NCBI GenBank assembly: GCA_003550325.1
Contig: QKWP01000414.1
Location: 129,771-193,770 of the forward strand
DNA from: Gigaspora rosea
Taxonomy: Eukaryota > Glomeromycota > Glomeromycetes > Diversisporales > Gigasporaceae
DNA: 64,000 nucleotides
Direction: 5' to 3'
The notes under the pieces were generated by a model. It saw nothing but the letters and a program-made list of their open reading frames with translations, was not told where the DNA came from and did not search any database. Of the stretch, positions 56,938 to 64,000 are shown piece after piece (within the stretch, counting starts at the first letter, position 1; each line of letters begins with the position of its first letter). The position numbers and the translations under genes are program-made.

Positions 56938-57277
56938 CAGTCGGACCTCCATAAATGCAACCTCCATAAATGCAATACCTTCCTAAATGCACATTTTTTC
57001 TATTCCGTAAGATGTTATTAGTGCTAAATGCACATTCTATATTCTGTAAATGCATGTTCTCTTGAATAACATTTTATATTACACTAACCTCTCTAAATGC
57101 ACGTAGCCAATCAAATTTTAGTATTTTAGATAGGTTATACTGTTTTGGTAAAAGTTATTCAAACTCAATGACCAAATTTTTAAAGCTGCAATTTAATTGG
57201 CTCACTCTAAATGCAAACCTCCCTAAATGCACATTGTAGGCTTGTCCCTATGAGTTGCATTTATAGAGAGTTGACTG
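56938..57277. mobile_element. Pogo-like MITE, CAGTCGGACCTCCATAAATG ends
   Basis: Left CAGTCGGACCTCCATAAATG; inverse right CAGTCAACTCTCTATAAATG; TA on both sides (56936-56937; 57278-57279). CTAAATGCAC is repeated many times within. Confidence 0.88.
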
Positions 57278-57624
57278 TATCATTTGGTAACAAGTGTAAG
57301 TAAAAAATCTTGTGAAACCTTTGAGAGAAAATGTGTAAAAAAATGTGACAAAACCAATCAAATTTTGCTGAATTTTGTAGATTATTCTAGATCTTTGATC
57401 TCAAATGATCTCAAATTTAGAATATGTCCAGACTGTAATTGTTTGTGAAATAAGATGCCTATGAAGTGATTGTAATTTAGGTGCTTGAGAGCACCCTACA
57501 TTACATAACTACCTAAATTTTAATTTGATAATCAATTAATAATTGACCTAATGATTGATCGATTATATATGCTTGAGCTTATAAATTTTATGCTTAATTG
57601 ATTATACTCAATTAAATATACATA
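57278..57624. other. Spacer, no gene seen
   Basis: AT-rich; ATTGATCGATTATA words recur on this side and beyond 58010. Confidence 0.3.
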
Positions 57625-58002
57625 CCGTATTTACTCGAAATAATGTGCACCTGTGCGTTATTTCGAGGAGATGCACGTTATTTCGAGTACGTGCATGGGC
57701 ATTATTTCGGGGCAAAGGTCTAATTTCTAAAAAATTGTCTGTTATATATGTGTGATGCATAAAAAACCTGTATTTCTTAATTTTATATATAGCCTTTCCG
57801 ATCTAAGTCAGATTTTTTGACTAAAAAAATTCTTATTTCCGCTTGTAATTTGAATTCGTTATTTCAGCAGATTATTAATTCTGCATTTGGAGTGTTCATT
57901 ATATTGGGACACACATGGGCGTTATTTCGAAACCTACATGCTATTTTAAGAAAATGCAATTTTCGAAATAACACCCATGTGTATTATTTTGAGTAAATAT
58001 GG
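57625..58002. mobile_element. MITE, CCGTATTTACTCGAAATAAT ends
   Basis: Left CCGTATTTACTCGAAATAAT; inverse right CCATATTTACTCAAAATAAT; TA on both sides (57623-57624; 58003-58004). Internal GCGTTATTTCGA words repeat at both ends. The second copy is the one split by the LTR element. Confidence 0.85.
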
Positions 58003-58004
58003 TA

Positions 58005-58593
58005 ATCGATTTTTGATCGATCATTGAAAACTTTTTTAATCAATTATCAATCAACAATTTTTTTGTCAAGTCAATTCACTAATTTGATTATTTGCTTGTA
58101 ATATATTCATCATAATTCATAATTGGATGAATTAATAATTAGTTGTTAGTCATTTATATATATATAATTTTTTTAGAAAAAATTGACTTTTGTTAGTTAT
58201 ACACACTTTGAATTTTAATTTAAAAAATCAACTTTTGTTCATTATGCACACTTTGTATTTTTTAAACTAGATTGAGATATGGACTTTAAGATTCTTTTGG
58301 GGTCTTGCTATGGTGTGATTAAATAAGAATAAGTATTTCAGAATTTTTTGTAAATAGTCTTTTTTTGGTAGGTCAAACACACTCTATGTAGATTGCGCAA
58401 TATTGATTTTTCATTTTGCATTATATGGATTTCAAAATTCGGGACTGATAGACAAATTTTTTTAATTTACTACAAATAGAATAATGTTCATATTTAAAGT
58501 TATACAAGGATAATTTCATTTAGTACAACAAGGAATCAAAAAATTAGGCCAGCAGTCATAATTTTCCCGTCAGTCCTATTGGACAATTATAGG
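58005..58593. other. AT-rich spacer
   Basis: No gene. ACTTTTGTTMRTTAT...CACACTTTG is repeated twice near 58188-58255. Confidence 0.3.
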
Positions 58594-58872
58594 CAGTAAT
58601 GGGTTTGGGACAGTTTGAAAATGCATTGGAACATTTTGAGACATTTCAGAACATTTTTATAATTTAAACTACTCAAAATTTTATTAAAATAATCTACTTT
58701 AATTTTTTTAAAAATATATTCAGTACTTAAAAAAATATATAACTGTATATTTTTTAAATTAACTTATTAATTATTAAAACTTGTAACTTAGTTTGAAACA
58801 ATTTGGAACATTGGGATATTAGGACTTTGAACATTGCAAAAAAGTTTGGAACACTGTCCGAACCTATCACTG
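58594..58872. mobile_element. Diverged hAT-type MITE, relative of 18743-18995
   Basis: Ends CAGTAATGGGTTTGGGACAG and inverse CAGTGATAGGTTCGGACAG. Interior AAAATTTTATTAAAATAATC and CTACTTTAATTTTTT match the 18743 element. GGAACATTT words replace its GGACATTTT words. Flanks are too worn to show a duplication. Confidence 0.75.
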
Positions 58873-60040
58873 ATTACGAAAAATCAAGGTCTCTATTAGG
58901 TGATACTAGATAAAATTAGCAACTTTGTATAGCCTTATATAATTCTTTATTCTAGTCACAATAGTTAAAAGGCTCTAATGCAAGCATTAATATTGTTAAT
59001 GATTATCACGTGAACAAGTGTGAAATTAGATAATGTGATTGATTAATCTAACAATGGACAATAGAATAGATTAATTAATCGATAAATCAGATAATTAAGG
59101 TTTAATCAGTTTATGGTTTTATATAAAAAGTGATAAATTAATTTCTTTCTTTAACTAAATAGAATTTAAAGCATAAGTTAAAAGTCACAACTAATGACAC
59201 AACTTAGAGTAACAAATATTCTATAGATAAAAGGTAAGTTTAATAAGTAATTTATTACAACAAAAGGAAACTTTCTCAGAGCTGTCACTTCTACTCTTAT
59301 TTTATTACAAATTAATTCAACCTTGACCACATACTATAATACATATTAACAACCTTAATAATATTAGTATTTTAGATGAAATTCAAATTTGCAAATCAAA
59401 TTGGGTGATGTAGTTTGGAGTATTTTAGACTTATAGGGTGAAACTAAAATTTTTTAGTGCAAAAAATTTCAGATTTGAAAGTTAGTTTTATCTAAGACAC
59501 TGAACAAATATAAATTATGTTAAAGATAGAGAGTATATAGATTATTTCTATTAATAAACTAGTTACTAAAAATTTTATATTTAATAATAAAGAAAATTTT
59601 TATTAAGTAACTATATTAAAATTTTAAATAAAATTGTAGAGGAGGCTTTTCTGATTCTAATAATGGTTGAATCATTAAAATTGGCCGAATAGAACCTAAG
59701 ATATAGTTATTTTTATCTTCGCAACCTTATTTTACTAATTGTTTACACATGATTTGATTGGCCAATTTGTAATCACCCCCACAGAATAGACCCCACCTCT
59801 GCAAAAGTTGATACTATAAAAACTTTATCAAATTTTATTCAAAATTAATAAATTTTTATGATATGTATAATTTTTTATTACAAATAATTTTTACTTAGTT
59901 CATAAATACAATTCATTTAACTTTTATATGTAGCAACTTTTAAATTTGCAGTAAAAATATTTTTGTTCACTCGTTGATTAATAGAAATAATCTACATACC
60001 TCTACCCTTAATTGGCAAACTAAATCACACACAAACTCTG
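58873..60040. other. AT-rich spacer with repeat remnants
   Basis: 59370-59490 is a worn copy of the 48064-48214 MITE (AATTTGCAAATCAAATTGGG, TTTTAGACTTATAGGGTGAA). 59635-59715 is a half arm of the shared core hairpin (GATTCTAATAATGGTTGAAT, AAATTGGCCGAATAG). No gene. Confidence 0.45.
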
Positions 60041-61001
60041 GACACTACAATAGTAAGTTCTATTTCTGCTTTTTATAATAACTCAATATAAATTAAAATA
60101 ATTTTGATTTCAAATTTAGCATAAAAGTTCTGATAATTCAAATACAAATTAATTCAACCTTAACCAATAGAGAGTTATTAAAAGAGAAAGTTCTATAACA
60201 GAATTTTTACAGTAACTCATGATAATAATCACAATAATTTGAATACAAACTAACTTAACCTTATACTGGGGTAGCAAGTAAGTTCTTTAATACCTACAAT
60301 TGTAATAATTTAACAAAAAGCAAACTAATTCAATCTTAAAACTAATTCAATCTTAACAAACTTAGATATCAAAGAAATTCATAATAATAATGTCTCGGGT
60401 TGTTAGGCATTAGTAATTGATCCTTGATAGTAATAACAGAATTACATGACTGATACTGATTGGTTGTGTAAGTAGCTGACCAGTATCAGTTATGTGTTTT
60501 CGTTATTATTGTCAAGAATCAATCCACTAATATGAGTGACAAAGATATAAAATGATCAAATATCTTTTTCTTTTAAAACATAATAGCACTATTGTAATAT
60601 TTGTGAAAATAATAAAATTAGGGTATTTACTTAATAAAATTTTTGTAGTAAAAGAGAGCTATTGGTTCTAGTATTCTGAAGTGCATTTTGTTTGTGTTAA
60701 ATAACAGTGCATCTTTGAATCTAATTGTCACTACAAGGCTGATCATACTAGTCCTGCTCTGTGTCATACACTGTGCAGCTACTTTATAAGATAGCAGGTT
60801 TTGTAACTGAATTTATTAGGGTTCGTTATAAAAATTACAATAATTCTATACAATTTAATTCATATATTGTATGTTATTAGAATAGTATGTAAGTTCTATA
60901 ATAAAATTTTTTATGATAATTCTGATATAAACTAATTCAAACTTAAATGCATACTATGTTACTAAAATAACTAGTAAGTTCTATAATGGAAACTCATAAA
61001 A
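60041..61001. repeat. ~120-bp dispersed/tandem repeat, several degenerate units
   Basis: Units begin AGTAAGTTCTATAATRGAAT and continue TTTTTAYRGTAACTCATGAT, AATTACAATAATTCTGATAC, AAACTAATTCAACCTTAA. At least five can be seen here; more follow at 62680-62900. 60380-60530 differs and contains an imperfect inverted pair (AATTGATCCTTGATAGTAAT / ATTGTCAAGAATCAATCC). Confidence 0.65.
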
Positions 61002-61009
61002 ATTACAAT

Positions 61010-62678
61010 ACAACAGGATGAAACCTAAGTCACTAGCTAGTAAAGCTGAGTTTATTAGTAAAATCCGATTTTTTTTAAAAAAAAATAAGTAAAGTCTGAA
61101 TTTATTAGTAAAACCTAAGTTTATTAGTAAAATCTAAGTTTATTAAAAAAAACAAGTAAAATCTAATATAGATAGGGTGAAATCTGCTATTAAACAAAAA
61201 TTGTTCTAAAACTTTGAGTGAAGCTATCTTGACAACCACCCAATCAAATTCGATGAAAATTTTTTTATTTGAATTCTATAAACTCATAGATTTCAAAAAA
61301 AATTTTTTTATCGAATTTGGTCAAGTGGTTATCAAGATATCTTCGCTCAATTTATAGAAAAAATCAAAATGTCTATCAAAATAGAAGCTGTGCTAAATTT
61401 TTTTCTAAAACTTTGAGCAAAGATATTTTGACAATCACCTGATTAAATTCGAATATATTTTTTTGAATTCTATAAAACTATTAAATTCAAATAAAAAATA
61501 TTTCATCAAATTTGATCATTTGGTTGTAAAGCCAAAGTTTTAGAAAAAATTTGGTGCAGCTTCTATTTTAATAGACAGTTTGATTTTATCTATAAATTGA
61601 GCGAAGATATTTTGACAACCACTTAATCAAATTCGATGAAAATTTTTTTATTTGAATTCTATAAATCCATAGATTTTAATAAAAAAAATTTCATCGAATT
61701 TAATCAGGTGGTTCTCAAGATATCTTCGGCCAAAGTTTTAGAAAAAATTAAAATATCTGGGCCCTCAAAAGTAGAAACCAAGGAATTTGACTATTTTTTG
61801 AAAATTGATGGTGTAAAATTTTAGGCCCAATCTTTTTTACTTAATAATGAAAGTCTGATCACTTAATAAATTTTTGTGATACAATGGTTAAAAGCTTTTG
61901 ACGCTATAATCTAAAAATAGATTTACCGAGATTTACCGATAGTAATACAGAATCTACAGATCTAATAATCCTGTTTAAACAGGTTTGTTAATCATGAATA
62001 ACCTAATTTTAGATTGTTTTGATTTTGTGTAACAAAATAGTTTTTGCTGATTTTCTCAAAACCTATAATCGGCCAAATTCCTTGGTTTCTACTTTGAGGG
62101 CCCATCTATCAAAATAGAAGCTCACCAAATTTTTTCTAAAACTTTGGGCAAAGATATCTTGACAACCACCTGATCAAATTTGATGAAACTTTTTTTATTT
62201 GAATTTTATGGTTTCATAGAATTCAAATAAATAAATATTCATCGAATTTGATCAGGTGGTTGTCAAGATATCTTGGCTCAAATTTTAGAAAAAAATTTGG
62301 CGCAGCTTCTATTTTAATAGACAGTTTGATTTTTTTCTATAACTTTAAGCGAAGATATCTTGATAATCACCTGACCAAATTCAATGAAATTTTTTTTTGA
62401 AATCTATGGGTTTATGGAATTCAAAAAAAATTTTTCATTGAATTTGATCAGGTGGTTGTCAAGATATTTTCGCTCAAAATTTTAGAACAGTTTTTGTTTA
62501 ATAGTGGATTTCATCCTATCTATATCAGATTTTACTTATTTTTTTAATAAACTCAGATTTTACTAATAAACTCAGGTTTTACTAATAAACTCAGATTTTG
62601 CTTATATTTTTTAAAAACTCAGATTTTACTAATAAACTCGGGTTTTACTAACTGGTAATTCAGGTTCTACTCTGTTGT
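61010..62678. mobile_element. 1.67-kb hAT-like giant palindromic element, ACAACAG ends
   Basis: The target ATTACAAT is duplicated exactly (61002-61009; 62679-62686). Ends ACAACAGGATGAAACC and inverse ACAACAGAGTAGAACC. Outer arms hold direct repeats of AAATCTAAGTTTATTAGT; inner parts are alternating hairpins (ATCTTGACAACCACC ... CATCGAATTTGATCAGGTGG). Overall complementarity spans the element apart from a nested 345-bp insertion. No transposase. Confidence 0.92.
61759..62103. mobile_element. 345-bp nested TIR element, GGGCCCTCAAA ends, 4-bp target duplication
   Basis: Ends GGGCCCTCAAAAGTAGAAAC and inverse GGGCCCTCAAAGTAGAAACC, about 30 bp in total. ATCT lies on each side (61755-61758; 62104-62107). 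The sibling hairpin arm at about 61365 has the same flanks joined with no insert, giving an empty-site comparison. Confidence 0.88.
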
Positions 62679-62686
62679 ATTACAAT

Positions 62687-63480
62687 AATTCTGATGCAAA
62701 CTTATTCAATTTTAATGTGCTATGTTATAAAATACCAAGTAAGTTCTGCAGAGCAGAATCTTTTTCATAGTAATAATAGAAAACACTACATACCATGTAT
62801 TGCCAAAATAGCAAGTTCTGTATTAGTATGATTTGCAGATAAATATTATATAATTCCTTAACTGCACACTATATCACAGAAATAGCAAGTAAGTCCTATA
62901 ACAGTACTACCTGATTGAACAATTATAATAAGTGTTGGAGCATTGGAATTAACAATCTACTTTTTATTTTTTATTTATATAGATTTGGCCAAAAATTTTT
63001 TTAAATAGAAATTATTTCAAATTTAAAAAGGTGTTTGAACATGTAATTGAGCTTATTGCATATAATTATGCTAGTCCTGCACAGCATTATGTGCTGTGCA
63101 GCTACTCCTAATCTTGTTTATTACTTCAATATTTGTCTAATTAATAAGTTGCTATTTATATTCATATTTGTATTGTCTTATTTTTTATTATTATACAAAT
63201 ATTTATATGATTATAGTTTTTTTCTTATTTTTTTTGTTATTATATAAGTACAACCATTCTAGTCACAATTGTAAAACATAATTATAAAATTGCATGATAA
63301 CATCTAAAATGCACTGCTATGCAATATAAGTTAACCAATTATTTACTCTGACAGAACAAATTTTATGATATTAATAGTTGCATAATTCAAAAACTTAAAA
63401 ATATTTACTTTACTAGTATTAGAAAATATCATGTATTTAGAAGTACTCTTAGTAGTCTTTGTTTGTATGGAGTAAGGATG
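62687..63480. other. AT-rich spacer with dispersed repeats
   Basis: 62690-62910 has further units of the AGTAAGTTCTATAA repeat. No gene; an open frame at 63047 is Leu/Phe-rich AT translation. Confidence 0.4.
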
Positions 63481-64000
63481 AGATGAAGTTCTAGTGGGTA
63501 TTGTGTATTGTATCTTAAGGTGAAGATCAATGCCTAATCAAAAGATCAAAAAGATAGAACACTAAATTCTGGGTCCCGAAGTTGCATGAAAATTGGTTAG
63601 TTGCAGCAGCATGCAGGCTTGAGATACTTACCCAATGTGGTAGAGGCAGCTGCATGGCTTGAGATACGAACTCCCAAGAAGTACACTAGTAGGGAATCTT
63701 GAGTGTACCAATTTGGAAGCACAAAGCGCCTACCTGGAATCACATACACCAAATTGGAAGTGATGATACTAGGAAATGTGGGTAAAGTGGCGGACATGTG
63801 AATACTAATAAGCAGCTGGGAAGGGATGTACAAAACCAGGCTGGCTATATAAATGGGAATATGGCAGGCTCTGGTAGGTTTAGGTCATGGATAAAAAGTC
63901 CAAGTCTCAGTACTTAAGTAGATAGTACAAAGATTGTAAGCAGTAATGTATAATGATCAATATACATCTAATAAAGTCCAGAGGCATGACCTCACCTTAA
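63481..64000 (+). mobile_element. 3' end of a LINE-like element, truncated by window end
   Basis: An ORF tail reads VVEAAAWLEIRTPKKYTSRE (about 63638-63700), then a TGA, then VYQFGSTKRLPGITYTKLEV, ending near 63800. The 3' UTR shares ATATAAATGGGAATATGG with 29340-29400 (minus) and GGTAGGTTTAGGTCA plus the terminal CCTCACCTTAA with the LINE ending at 17938. The poly-A tail would begin just beyond the window. Confidence 0.7.

Noticed and set aside
61636..61824. 62-codon open frame
   Set aside because: It spans the junction between a palindrome arm and a nested element.
63047..63833. Open frames on both strands near the window end
   Set aside because: The first is AT-rich Leu/Phe text; the second is antisense to the LINE-like ORF tail and 3' UTR.

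Overview
The window is AT-rich, intron-containing eukaryotic DNA that consists almost entirely of decayed transposable elements, with only two plausible host genes. A fungus is the best fit, most likely an arbuscular mycorrhizal one of the Rhizophagus/Gigaspora type. Four things point that way: a chromodomain Ty3/gypsy element, a Tad/I-like LINE, a Helitron, and short-intron genes, one of which resembles an expanded protein family I associate with Glomeromycotina. Interstitial TTAGGG-like motifs also fit. The species is inference; no rRNA or marker gene is present.

Layout. 1-1116 is AT-rich spacer and probable LINE 5' sequence. 1117-17938 is one broken LINE (ORF1, endonuclease, RT, RNase H, zinc knuckle, poly-A). 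It is split by four insertions: a palindromic element (3561-3828), a hAT-like foldback element (6352-7710), a 6.3-kb TIR element carrying a dead transposase (8120-14460), and two nested MITEs (16585-17072). 18100-21750 holds MITEs and a 1-kb, GC-richer, tRNA-derived retroposon (19466-20500) with a perfect 14-bp target duplication. 22066-29088 is a chromovirus LTR retrotransposon. It landed inside a MITE and was itself hit by a second copy of the hAT-like foldback family (22551-24385). 29160-34540 is spacer with a LINE 3' end, a foldback element and nested MITEs. 35591-36791 is a two-exon host gene (possible OB fold), followed by a tandem repeat (37320-38345) and a GC-rich hAT MITE. 40551-44620 is a decayed Helitron (Rep plus PIF1-like helicase). 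45794-46589 is a giant AT-rich palindrome. 48473-49393 is a three-exon membrane-protein gene resembling AIG1/UPF0641. 49500-64000 is LINE remnants, pogo-like and hAT-like MITEs, satellites and very large nested palindromes (55161-55830, 61010-62678), ending in another LINE 3' end.

How it fits together. The window records layered insertion: LINE or LTR element, then foldback or MITE, then further MITE. Many layers can be proven from target-site duplications. The most unusual content is a set of long foldback elements with hAT-type 8-bp target duplications. Their interiors are arrays of alternating inverted arms, and some elements with unrelated ends share the same inner hairpin. Several large palindromes also carry TTAGGG-like motifs near their centre. 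Coding remnants are dominated by Trp-to-stop changes, consistent with C-to-T decay. Two of the three N positions are flanked by duplicated sequence and look like unmerged assembly joins.
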